A program made the translations under genes and the position numbers. A stretch of 64,000 bases of DNA from Saprospiraceae bacterium (GTDB taxonomy: Bacteria; Bacteroidota; Bacteroidia; Chitinophagales; Saprospiraceae): assembly GCA_013214355.1 (NCBI GenBank), contig JABSSL010000019.1, positions 117,594-181,593 on the forward strand, in the 5' to 3' direction. Shown piece after piece: positions 26,061 through 34,641 of this stretch. The first letter of the stretch is position 1, and each line of letters begins with the position of its first letter. The notes beneath the pieces are model-generated. The model was given only the letters and a program-made list of their open reading frames with translations, was not told the origin of the DNA and ran no database searches.

Positions 26061-27182
26061 ATGCTATCCCTCAAAAATGGAATGGTCTTCGGATTTCTGT
26101 TACTCTTTCCCTTACTGACGCATACCCAGGTTGTTGATTTTATCGATATTCATCTTACCGTGTTAGAGAAGGTGGGTGATAAGACACGCGCATTACCCAA
26201 TGCCAAACTCAATATTTCCGATGAAGGTGAAGTGATCACCAATACTAATGGCAGCCACACTTACACCTATGCTTTGCGTAACAAAGTGAATCCTGAAATA
26301 TCCATTAGCTTGCTCTCCGAGCAACACAAAATGTTGAAGCCACTGGACGGCGCAATCATGGTGGACCCCACTCGGGAGGAAATGTTTATCGAGTTTGTGG
26401 TGGTGAATATGGCGGAAGAAAACCCCGAATTTAAGAAACGAGTGAATGATCTTGAAAAGAAAATTTCTCGTCTCCAATATAAGAATCAGTTGACTAAACA
26501 GCAGCTCAGCCAACTGCACGCTACTTTACTAGATACTATTTTTTACTTTGAAGGAATAAAATCTGCGTTGCAGGCGGAATTGGCATCCGCCCAGGAAATC
26601 AATCAAGAGCAACAAGCGGAAAATGCGGAACAAAGGAGAATGATTGAGGAACAGCAGAACAGGATCCAGGATCTAGAAAGTCAAGTGGATCAATTAACCT
26701 TAGATTTAACGGAAGCATTAGAAGCTCGCTACCTGCGACAAAATGAATACTTTAAGAATATTTCCACAAATCTGATGGCCTATTTGAGGAAATCAAAAGA
26801 TATTAAAGACCACCTACCCAATATTAAGACCTACTACCGATCTCCTGGCGGTTTTAAAGGCTTAGAACGAGATATAGATCAATACAATAAAGTGTATTCT
26901 ACCCTCGATGATGAGCATCTATCCTATCTCGAAGGAGTGGGTCATTATTGGGAAAATCCACCGATCAAAAAAGAACTAGAAGGAGTTTTCGATCTCGTCA
27001 TCAAAGGCTTGCACCTGAACCAGGTGTTCCCAACGCTGAATGAGGTTCTCCTGCAACTACATAAGGAAAAACCAGGAAAGGCACAAAAGATTGCATCAGC
27101 TGCCTATGAAGATATGACGATCAATATCAACGACCTAGAGCAAAAGGTCAACCGAGTTTTGATCAAGCTAAGAAACAACTAG
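26061..27182 (+). CDS. exported coiled-coil protein of unknown function
   Basis: 373 residues. A signal peptide (GFLLLFPLLTHTQ, residues about 11-23) is followed by a beta-rich segment (about 25-115) resembling carboxypeptidase-regulatory or Ig-like domains: PNAKLNISDEGEVITNTNGSHTYTY. Then comes a long coiled coil (about 125-225) with EEQQNRIQDLESQVDQLTLDL heptads, and a helical C-terminal domain with FKGLERDIDQYNKVYSTL and LNQVFPTLNEVLLQLHKE. No family was recognised. It precedes two paralogous lipoprotein genes, the first after 66 bases, so co-expression is possible. Confidence 0.75.
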   Translation: MLSLKNGMVFGFLLLFPLLTHTQVVDFIDIHLTVLEKVGDKTRALPNAKLNISDEGEVITNTNGSHTYTYALRNKVNPEISISLLSEQHKMLKPLDGAIMVDPTREEMFIEFVVVNMAEENPEFKKRVNDLEKKISRLQYKNQLTKQQLSQLHATLLDTIFYFEGIKSALQAELASAQEINQEQQAENAEQRRMIEEQQNRIQDLESQVDQLTLDLTEALEARYLRQNEYFKNISTNLMAYLRKSKDIKDHLPNIKTYYRSPGGFKGLERDIDQYNKVYSTLDDEHLSYLEGVGHYWENPPIKKELEGVFDLVIKGLHLNQVFPTLNEVLLQLHKEKPGKAQKIASAAYEDMTININDLEQKVNRVLIKLRNN

Positions 27183-27248
27183 AACTTAGCATAAGTCAAC
27201 ATTAATCGCACACTTATACTCATTTCGCCAACCAAAAATACCCTAAAA

Positions 27249-28142
27249 ATGTCGAAGCGTATCATTCAGTATCTAAGTATCGCGGCGGCTCTGTTTTTAC
27301 AGGCTTGTAACCCCGATTGCACCAATTTGTCAACTTCAAATATTAGTTTGCCTCCTGGCCCCTATCAAGCGAATGCGGAAATTGCTGTTACCGCCAGCCC
27401 ATCTAGCTTGATCAAGGAGCGAGAATTTCATATTTCAGTTCGAAAGAACAATGCCACGGAGATTAGCCTTTTGGATAGTCGCTTTGAAGAAGCGCTTGAC
27501 GCTGCGGTATTGCTCATGCCGAATGAAGTTAACCCAACCGCATCTTTACTGATCAATGATCCAGATTGTACCGGTAATTTGATCCCAGTTGGCACACCAA
27601 CTAGTCTGCAGAGTAATTCGTTCTTCGTAGATAATCCTTTTTTCGTCACTCCAGCACCACCGTTAATTGTTATTCCGTCTCCTCCTCCAAGCATTCCGGG
27701 TAATATCGTTAATGCCTGGTTCAGTCCTAATAATCGGAAGTACTGTATTTGGTTCCAGCCAGATTTGGATGATAATGGCAATGAACTACCAACTCTAACG
27801 AGGGGTTTCTTTGAAGGACAGGATCGAAAAGGTAGCTGGGAATTGGCTGCGGGTTGTGATAATATAGAGGGCACGGGGGAGTTATTTCATCTGAATCAAG
27901 TAACAGGTATCGTAGATAAAGTAAATAACATCATTAGCATTCGTGTGGACCGAACCAGTAAAAACCTAGGTTTTGAGGACTTTGAGGGTTTCTTTGTGGA
28001 TCCTAATAAGATGCCAGCTGGTTCTGATTATAATATTGGCGGAGTATGTAATGCTGACAATGGCCGCTCGATGCCTAAGCTCATGTATCTCGTTTCTCAA
28101 ACGACCAAAAGACAATTGCTACTCTGGAGAAATCTAGACTAG
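27249..28142 (+). CDS. lipoprotein of unknown family, copy 1 of a tandem pair
   Basis: 297 residues with a lipobox (LFLQAC, lipidated Cys about residue 20) and a conserved NPDC tetrad after it. The N-terminal half is beta-rich (PPGPYQANAEIAVTA, FHISVRKNNATEISLLDSRF), a Pro-rich linker follows (TPAPPLIVIPSPPPSIPG), and the C-terminal half contains WFSPNNRKYCIWFQPDLDDNGNEL, RKGSWELAAGCDNIEGTGEL and DRTSKNLGFEDFEGFFVDP. The conserved Cys could form disulfides. Copy 2 begins 283 bases downstream. No function is assigned. Confidence 0.8.
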   Translation: MSKRIIQYLSIAAALFLQACNPDCTNLSTSNISLPPGPYQANAEIAVTASPSSLIKEREFHISVRKNNATEISLLDSRFEEALDAAVLLMPNEVNPTASLLINDPDCTGNLIPVGTPTSLQSNSFFVDNPFFVTPAPPLIVIPSPPPSIPGNIVNAWFSPNNRKYCIWFQPDLDDNGNELPTLTRGFFEGQDRKGSWELAAGCDNIEGTGELFHLNQVTGIVDKVNNIISIRVDRTSKNLGFEDFEGFFVDPNKMPAGSDYNIGGVCNADNGRSMPKLMYLVSQTTKRQLLLWRNLD

Positions 28143-28160
28143 GCTTTTATGATCCTTCTA

Positions 28161-28199
28161 TTTCAGCGAGGAAGTACTCAGTAATCTTCCTCGCTGAAA
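28161..28199 (+). terminator. rho-independent terminator after lipoprotein copy 1
   Basis: TTTCAGCGAGGAAG (28161-28174) pairs perfectly with CTTCCTCGCTGAAA (28186-28199), loop 11 bases, followed by a run of seven T after CCG. A textbook intrinsic terminator, so copy 2 is transcribed from its own promoter. Confidence 0.88.
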
Positions 28200-28352
28200 C
28201 CGTTTTTTTGTAGAATCCCTATCTTTATTGCCACGGTAATTCATCTCTACAATTCTTCTATTGAATTGCCTAGACATTCTTGTTTTCGTCTAATTTAAGC
28301 TCTCCCAACTTAAATAAGGCCGTTGAATCTACAAGTGCAGGACTCGCTTGAC

Positions 28353-28369
28353 CTGACCACTATGGTCAG
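28353..28369. promoter_or_regulatory. operator-like palindrome upstream of lipoprotein copy 2
   Basis: CTGACCA CTA TGGTCAG has 7-bp perfect arms around three bases, 55 bases upstream of the copy 2 ATG. Copy 1 has no equivalent in its short leader. It may be a regulator site, or a small hairpin. Confidence 0.35.
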
Positions 28370-28424
28370 CTGATCCTCCTATCCAACTTCAGCGGTATTC
28401 AATCATTTTTTAAAATACCCTAAA

Positions 28425-29321
28425 ATGTCAAAGCCATTAATTTATGCTTTGGGAGTAGCCGCTATTTACCTTCTCCAAGCATGCACCCCTGATTGCAGTA
28501 CTCCACTAAGTAGCAACATCGTGCTGCCGCCTGGGCCCTTTCAGGCAAATACAGAAATTGCCGTTACCGCTAATCCCAGCACCTTGATTCAGGATCGCGA
28601 TTTCCATCTATCGATCAGAAAGAATAACCAGACCGAGATTAGCTTGTTAGATTCTCGCTTTGAAAAAGCACTCGATGCAGCGATCCTAATGATGCCGGAA
28701 GAAGTACACAGCTCCGCAAGCATACTAATGAGTGATCCAGATTGTACCGGGAACCTGGTCCCAATCGGAAATTCCACCAGTATCCAAAGCAAGTCCTTTT
28801 TCGTAGATAACCCCTTCTTTATCACACCTGCGCCGCCGCTGATCGTCATTCCCTCCTCCCCTCCTAGCATTCCGGGAAATATTGTCAATGACTGGTTTAG
28901 TCCCAACAATCGGAGATATTGTATCTGGTTTAAGCCTGAGCTAGATGACAATGGCAACGAACTTAAAACCATCAAAAAGGGCTTTTTTGATGCAGATGGG
29001 AATCGTAAAGGTAGCTGGGAACTAGCAGCTGGATGTGACAACATTGAAGGAACGGGAGAATTAAATCACCTTAACCCCATCACCGGGATTGTAGATAAAG
29101 AGAATAATCTCATTAGTATCAGAATTGATCGAACCAGTAAAAACCTAGGTTTTGAAGATTTTGAAGGCTTCTTCGTGGATCCTAATCAGATGCCAGCTGG
29201 CACAGATTACAATATTGGAGGCATCTGTAATGCGCAATTCGGGCGTTCGATGCCCAAACTCATGTATCTCGTTTCACAAACGACCAAAAGACAACTTCTT
29301 TTGTGGCGAAATGATGATTAG
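28425..29321 (+). CDS. lipoprotein of unknown family, copy 2 of a tandem pair
   Basis: 298 residues, strongly similar along its whole length to copy 1, with the same lipobox context (YLLQAC), PDC motif, Pro-rich linker (APPLIVIPSSPPSIPG) and C-terminal QTTKRQLLLWRN. One residue is inserted near the middle (FFDADGNRKGSW versus FFEGQDRKGSW). The bases just before each ATG are shared (AAAATACCCTAAAA), so the duplication included leader DNA. Divergence at many synonymous sites shows it is not very recent. Function unknown. Confidence 0.8.
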   Translation: MSKPLIYALGVAAIYLLQACTPDCSTPLSSNIVLPPGPFQANTEIAVTANPSTLIQDRDFHLSIRKNNQTEISLLDSRFEKALDAAILMMPEEVHSSASILMSDPDCTGNLVPIGNSTSIQSKSFFVDNPFFITPAPPLIVIPSSPPSIPGNIVNDWFSPNNRRYCIWFKPELDDNGNELKTIKKGFFDADGNRKGSWELAAGCDNIEGTGELNHLNPITGIVDKENNLISIRIDRTSKNLGFEDFEGFFVDPNQMPAGTDYNIGGICNAQFGRSMPKLMYLVSQTTKRQLLLWRNDD

Positions 29322-29346
29322 GATATCGGATTAAAGCCGTCGAATA

Positions 29347-29384
29347 AAATAGGGGCATCGCCAAAGTGGTCGATGCCCCTATTT
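29347..29384. terminator. bidirectional terminator between converging genes
   Basis: AAATAGGGGCATCG (29347-29360) pairs perfectly with CGATGCCCCTATTT (29371-29384) over a 10-base loop, with further T on the + side and an A-tract on the left for the opposite transcript. It separates lipoprotein copy 2 from the convergent outer-membrane-type gene. Confidence 0.88.
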
Positions 29385-29405
29385 TTCTTGGATCTGCCCA
29401 GTTTT

Positions 29406-30437
29406 CTAGATGCCTAAGCGAAGTCCTAAGGTGAAATTACTGTAGGAAGCCCGCACAATTTCCTGTTGTGGATTCACTACCGCTGAAATGAGCGGAAAGC
29501 CTCCGGTAAAGAAAAAATTATAATTTCTAGTTGGTGCATATTGAATGCCCCCAAAGGCAAAGAGGAATTCATTGACACGGATCAGCGAGCTTGTCTCTGA
29601 GGGAGATTGCGACGGTTTAAAGGCAAGGCTATAGCTCAACCCTGGGTAAAAGGTCCACTTATCCCCGAATGGTCTTTGTATCAAAGAAAAGTTAATACTG
29701 GTATTAAATAAGTACTGGTCATTGACACCTGAAGAAGGGAAAAAGGTTTGAAAAGTTCCCCCAAGGAAATAGAAGGTTTGATTATTTAAACCCTTGTAAT
29801 ACGTAAACCCAATGTCAGCGGTGTTTCGATCAGCAGCCAGTTGTCGAGCCTTTTCCTCTCCCGTCACGGTCTTAATCGCAAAACCACCATTCAAAACAAA
29901 CTTGGGATCCGAGGTGATGGGTGCAGATCTAAAACGGAGTCCGACGCTACTAATATCGCCAAGAGATTCGTCAAAAATGGCTCCCCCAGGATTAGCTTCT
30001 AAAAGCGCATTGAGATCGCCGCTGCTGCTGAATACTCTAAACATGGAACTAGAAGCAGCATTGTCTACCCGGGTTCTCGTATACCGAATATGGATTCCAA
30101 CATCCCACTTGGCCGATTCAGAAATGCCGTAAAAGCCGAATATATCAGAAATGAACTGAGTAGCCCGAAAACGATCAATAATGGGAGAATTTTGATCGGT
30201 TTGATGTAGGGCTAACCAGTAAGAGGTCAAAGAATTGTTCCAGATAACTTCGCCTTGCCCCGCACGAAGAACTGTTGAGGAACCACCTGCAACGATAAAC
30301 GCCTCTTTCAAAGAGTCGGCATCGAAACCGGGTATGGAGTATTTAAATTTCTGTGCCTCAACTGTTTGCGCAAGCAAGAAACAGAAACTGAGACAACTAA
30401 TGATCATTTGCCATTTGGAGTTAGCTGATAGCTTCAT
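29406..30437 (-). CDS. probable outer-membrane beta-barrel protein, unknown family
   Basis: 343 residues from the ATG at 30437 (MKLSANSKW), which gives a clean signal peptide (ISCLSFCFLLAQTVEA-QK). The open frame extends to 30602 but that part overlaps the upstream gene and is not convincing. The mature part alternates hydrophobic and polar residues, with aromatic strand ends (YPGLSYSLAFKPSQ, FFFTGGFPLI) and a terminal strand FTLGLRLGI, as in porin-like barrels. No specific family was recognised. It lies 89 bases after a one-pass membrane protein gene on the same strand. Confidence 0.6.
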   Translation of the reverse strand: MKLSANSKWQMIISCLSFCFLLAQTVEAQKFKYSIPGFDADSLKEAFIVAGGSSTVLRAGQGEVIWNNSLTSYWLALHQTDQNSPIIDRFRATQFISDIFGFYGISESAKWDVGIHIRYTRTRVDNAASSSMFRVFSSSGDLNALLEANPGGAIFDESLGDISSVGLRFRSAPITSDPKFVLNGGFAIKTVTGEEKARQLAADRNTADIGFTYYKGLNNQTFYFLGGTFQTFFPSSGVNDQYLFNTSINFSLIQRPFGDKWTFYPGLSYSLAFKPSQSPSETSSLIRVNEFLFAFGGIQYAPTRNYNFFFTGGFPLISAVVNPQQEIVRASYSNFTLGLRLGI

Positions 30438-30526
30438 TATGCAGTATTTAGGTGTAAAGTTTGAAAAGGTACTGGACCATATTTTAATCGAAGATAGTAA
30501 AATTATCAGCACAGGAGATCGCTTTC

Positions 30527-31012
30527 CTATTGCAAATTGGGCCGATTTCCTGTCCATATAATAGAAATGCCCATCGTGCCTTCGGCACAATAAGCTAAAC
30601 ACTCACCTTGACCACTAAAGCTTTTTCCTTGCCCTAGCGTAAAGGCAAAGTTCTCTTTTAAGTGGCCTCCACTTATCTTGTAACTTTTGTGCACTATTTG
30701 TCCACTGATTGATCGAAAATCTTCACTAATTTTTAATTTTTCTAAGGTGAGCTTCTCAGGTCGAGTAGATTTTGGCGGATAGACTTCCAGATAGGCTTGT
30801 AAACTATCTTCGAATCCCAGATTCAACGTACCAGAATATACTAAATCCCGTTCATGATTGTAGAAGTAGGTAATATCCCAACTTCCCAACCAATCTTCTT
30901 GGGTGAATTCTGTTTTACGAAACAACAAGTACACTAGGAGAATTCCGAGCAGGACCAGAAGTGTGCTAGTTACCAAGCTAGGGGGCTGCCTACGGCTAGA
31001 AGTCTTTTTCAT
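30527..31012 (-). CDS. hypothetical one-pass membrane protein
   Basis: 161 residues. A basic N-terminus (KKTSSRRQPPS) is followed by one membrane helix (about 14-32, TLLVLLGILLVYLLF) and a small beta-rich extracytoplasmic domain: LGSWDITYFYNHERDLVYSG, SISGQIVHKSYKISGGH and a closing GTMGISIIWTGNR. The layout resembles lipocalin-like barrels but no family is certain. Divergent from the caspase gene across 438 bases. Confidence 0.6.
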   Translation of the reverse strand: MKKTSSRRQPPSLVTSTLLVLLGILLVYLLFRKTEFTQEDWLGSWDITYFYNHERDLVYSGTLNLGFEDSLQAYLEVYPPKSTRPEKLTLEKLKISEDFRSISGQIVHKSYKISGGHLKENFAFTLGQGKSFSGQGECLAYCAEGTMGISIIWTGNRPNLQ

Positions 31013-31450
31013 GATTTTTGGGGTAGGGTGAACGAAATTTAAGCTAGCAGGTAAGTATCAATCAGTAAGCAAATTACTAAGAAGTTCTTTAAGATTATTC
31101 AGTCTAAGCAGAAAAAGCAATATTGTGCGGCAGGATCCTCGACAAAATTGCCCGAATTGTCAGCTTAAGTCCGTTCTTTATTTACTTTTCTGAGGAGTGA
31201 AAAAGAGCAGGATGTCTGTATAACTACAATCTCTGATATGTTAAAAAAATCTTAAAACATTAGGTACTACTGTCATAATTAGCTGTGGTAAACTACAATC
31301 ACATAGAGAATATCCTTACATTTAATAGTTCAACTCGCCCTGCTTTGGGAAGACAGCTACTACTCCAAAGAAAATTCGATCGCTAGAACCCTATTTAAGC
31401 TTCCTCTATTAAATGCTCAGGATATACTCGGTAACTACAAAAAACGAAGT
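31013..31450. other. 438-base intergenic region before the caspase gene
   Basis: It probably contains the promoters of the caspase gene (+) and of the one-pass membrane protein gene (-). A 10-base direct repeat AACTACAATC occurs at 31222-31231 and 31291-31300, and its first eight bases recur at 31433-31440 just before the ATG. No small gene or RNA was recognised. Confidence 0.4.
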
Positions 31451-34400
31451 ATGAAAACCCTTTTTACCCTACTGACCACACTACTGACCTTGTGTTGCTT
31501 GTCTAGCATACATGGGCAGGTAGACTATCACATTCTATCTGATTGGGATTACCCAAGAAAGGAGAGTGCTCCTGGTAACTACTGGCCCGAAAAAATCCAT
31601 AAGATTATCAGAGGCCTGGATGGGCAAATAGTAGCTGTGGGTGAAACGGTAAGCTCAGATAACAAAAGATTTGAAGGGCTGTTTTTGATCATCGATGAGA
31701 AAACAGGGCAAGAAAAATTTCGGAAATCTTACCCAAAATCTGCTGATGCAGGCTTCTACAGCATAGTTCAAAATTTTGACGGTACTTATACCATCGTAGG
31801 CTATCAGTCTACGGCAAGAGAGGGGCGGAATGGTTGGGTTTTAAAAGTGGATCAAAAAGGGAAAATCGTATTTGAAGATGCACCTAGGAGTAAGGAGGGA
31901 CGAGACGACGTATTATTAGATGTGGCCATTGATGCCGAAGGGAACGTTTTGGCTGCCGGATACCAACGTCATAAGACAAAATTCAATGCCTTGTGGTTAG
32001 TTCAGATAGGGACTGAGGAAACCACTGACAAAATCATTAATGATGCTGCACTAGGGTTTGTGAATACGATCGTCCCTGCTCATGAAGGCGGATTCGTCCT
32101 TCTGGGTAACACAGAGCAATTTAAGGATGGACAAATTGAAGATGCCTGGGTACTTAAAGTCAATAAAGAGGGAGGCCAAGTAGGCACCGGACTAAAATAC
32201 TTCGGAGACAAAGGCTATCAAGACATTCAAGATATAACTCCGACGCTAGACGGAGGGTATGCCATTGCTGGGGTAACTACCTCTAAAGGAAATGGGCTTG
32301 CCGATATGTGGGTGCTGAAAGTTGATCGAAACTTTAAGTTGCAATGGGAAAAAACCTACGGAAGCACCAAAGAAGATGCCGCACAATCCATTATTGCTTT
32401 ACAACATGGAGGCTTTGCCATTCTTGGGCAAGGTAAAGGCCATTTAGCCAGTGCCCCAACGACTCAACTGCAATTACTTGTTATAGATAATAAAGGGAAC
32501 GAACTGGATGACACTAGCACGCCCATTATCCCAACGCGGGGAAATGAACGAGGCACTTCCCTGGTAGAGACTGATAAAGGCTTACTAGTGGTGGCTGGGG
32601 TAGATGAAGCAGAAGATCGCAGACAAACCCCTACTCCACATATTGGTGGCTATATCTACCGACAACTACCTAGGATGACCAATAGTGCTAAGGAGCGAGA
32701 ACGCAATGCCAATTACTCCAATGCTTTAGCCTTGAGTGAGCCAAAATTTATTGATAATAACGATAATGGATATTTAGAAACCAACGAAAGGGGGTATTTC
32801 CTGGTCAAGGTAAAAAATCAAACAACTAGTCCCCTCGATCAGATCACTGCTCATATACAAAATGATCATATTCGAGCCGTGAAGACAGCATTTACCAATA
32901 TCAAAATCGGTACGCTACTAGCAGGGCAATCCAAAGATGTCCACATACCCCTTACTGCGCTCAAAGACCTAGGTGGTACTGGCCGATTGGAATTTAATAT
33001 GCAGTTCCATGTCAAAGGAATTTTTGCGAGCAGGGCGATAGGGCATGTTAAGACCAATCAACCAGACCCAGCCAAGTTGATGGTCAGTAGCTCCAAATTC
33101 TTACCGGCTAACAAACCTCAAGCTGGGCAAGAAATTCTACTTACGGTGGAAATCGAGAATCGAGGAGGTAGAGATACGGGACCCTTTGATGTCGATTTCA
33201 TTATCCCTGCTGGGGTTGAATCTTTAGAATCAGAAAGGCAAAACATTCTTAGTATTCCGCCGAACGGGCGAAAAACACTAAGGTTCTCTTTTCGCTTTGA
33301 TCAACAGTTTAAAGGTAACAGCCTAAATATTGTCATGGAAGCTGGGGGAAGTAGCTTGAATTCGTACAAGAAGGGATTCAATCTAATGGTTGACAACCGA
33401 AAAGAAGAAGTGGTTACGGTACCGGGTACAATGCCCGCTGGCAATGAGATTTTTTGGACTTCACCCGATCCCAATGACTACAGTTCGAGAGTGGTAGAAG
33501 TCAATGATCGAAATGCCAATATCAAGTTGATGGCTTTATCTGGATCTCTCCTGAACAAAAGCAATTTCGCTACTAGGATAAATGGTGAGTTTGTGGGTGA
33601 AGGGCAAAAGATGGATGAAGAAACACTCCAAGGTCCGGGGAAAGACATGGGGAGAAATCGTTATACCTTTAAAGATAAGATTCGTTTGCAACCTGGTCGA
33701 AATATTGTGGAAGTAGTTTACAATGATAACAAAGGCCTACAATTCGCCAGTCGTCCTATGACCTTCAACTATATCCCTAAGGGCAATCCAAACCTATATG
33801 TTCGATCGGTTGGGATAGATCATGATGATTTGAAGTACACGGTCAAGGACGCAGAAGATATCGCAAAAGAGTTTTCCAAGTTGAAGGATGACCGAGGCAG
33901 AGGGTTTCGGAAAGTGGATGTTCTGCAATTAACGCAGGATGATCATACTACCTTGATCAATTTAAAAAAGATGATCGTCAACCTACGACGTTCCAATATC
34001 AAAGACAATGACCTAGTCGTCTTGTTTATTTCTACCCATGGCAAAGTATTAAGTGATAGAGGTGATTATATCTTAATTCCTTCTGACTTTGATCCGGAAT
34101 ATGAGGAACAAACCTCCCTAAATTTCCAGCGAGATATCCTGGACGAATTGGACCAGATCAAAGGAAAAGTACTGGTCTTCATTGACGCTTGCCACAGTGG
34201 AAACGCACTCGGTAGTAAAGACTTTACTGACGAAGCGGCTAGTAAGTTTATGAATGATCTGATTGAAAAGACTTCAGGTATGGAAATTATTGCCTCCTGT
34301 AGTGATCATGAATTTTCCTGGGAAGACGATAAATGGCAGAATGGGGCCTTTACGGAGGCCATATTAGAGGCTTTCCAAGACAGGACGGTAGAAGTGGATG

Positions 34401-34615
34401 GGGAACTAATTCACGCAGATATCTTTGACGAAATCAATCAAAGGAAAAGTGGAAGGGATGGTATTATTACCATCGAAGAGCTCCGAAATTACATTGGAAA
34501 GCGTGTACCGCACCTTGTGCGCTCTATTAAACGGCAAAAACAAAATCCTTCGCACAAGTCCACGGAATTGTTGCCAAAGGACACACCGATCTATATGGTC
34601 GATCAGAATCAATAA
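31451..34615 (+). CDS. exported caspase-family (C14) protein with propeller and CARDB-like domains
   Basis: 1054 residues. A signal peptide (about 1-22, ends IHG-QV) means the protein leaves the cytoplasm. Residues about 30-400 hold repeats with WVLKV strands, as in beta-propellers. Two CARDB-like Ig segments follow (about 430-535 with DNNDNGYLETNERG, and about 545-650), then another Ig-like segment. The C-terminal C14 domain (about 782-1035) has the catalytic pair His863 in FISTHGK and Cys914 in IDACHSG, plus a DAEDIAKEF helix and GAFTEAILEAF. The intact dyad predicts an Arg/Lys- or Asp-specific peptidase outside the inner membrane. Substrate unknown. Confidence 0.88.
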   Translation: MKTLFTLLTTLLTLCCLSSIHGQVDYHILSDWDYPRKESAPGNYWPEKIHKIIRGLDGQIVAVGETVSSDNKRFEGLFLIIDEKTGQEKFRKSYPKSADAGFYSIVQNFDGTYTIVGYQSTAREGRNGWVLKVDQKGKIVFEDAPRSKEGRDDVLLDVAIDAEGNVLAAGYQRHKTKFNALWLVQIGTEETTDKIINDAALGFVNTIVPAHEGGFVLLGNTEQFKDGQIEDAWVLKVNKEGGQVGTGLKYFGDKGYQDIQDITPTLDGGYAIAGVTTSKGNGLADMWVLKVDRNFKLQWEKTYGSTKEDAAQSIIALQHGGFAILGQGKGHLASAPTTQLQLLVIDNKGNELDDTSTPIIPTRGNERGTSLVETDKGLLVVAGVDEAEDRRQTPTPHIGGYIYRQLPRMTNSAKERERNANYSNALALSEPKFIDNNDNGYLETNERGYFLVKVKNQTTSPLDQITAHIQNDHIRAVKTAFTNIKIGTLLAGQSKDVHIPLTALKDLGGTGRLEFNMQFHVKGIFASRAIGHVKTNQPDPAKLMVSSSKFLPANKPQAGQEILLTVEIENRGGRDTGPFDVDFIIPAGVESLESERQNILSIPPNGRKTLRFSFRFDQQFKGNSLNIVMEAGGSSLNSYKKGFNLMVDNRKEEVVTVPGTMPAGNEIFWTSPDPNDYSSRVVEVNDRNANIKLMALSGSLLNKSNFATRINGEFVGEGQKMDEETLQGPGKDMGRNRYTFKDKIRLQPGRNIVEVVYNDNKGLQFASRPMTFNYIPKGNPNLYVRSVGIDHDDLKYTVKDAEDIAKEFSKLKDDRGRGFRKVDVLQLTQDDHTTLINLKKMIVNLRRSNIKDNDLVVLFISTHGKVLSDRGDYILIPSDFDPEYEEQTSLNFQRDILDELDQIKGKVLVFIDACHSGNALGSKDFTDEAASKFMNDLIEKTSGMEIIASCSDHEFSWEDDKWQNGAFTEAILEAFQDRTVEVDGELIHADIFDEINQRKSGRDGIITIEELRNYIGKRVPHLVRSIKRQKQNPSHKSTELLPKDTPIYMVDQNQ

Positions 34616-34641
34616 GCTAACATAAACTCGGGGGCCAAAGC

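Noticed and set aside
30438-30602. Upstream extension of the outer-membrane-type gene
   Set aside because: It overlaps the preceding gene and would bury the clean signal peptide that begins at 30437.
31451-34615. Caspase as an anti-phage defence effector
   Set aside because: It has a signal peptide and no adjacent sensor, nuclease or toxin gene of known defence types.
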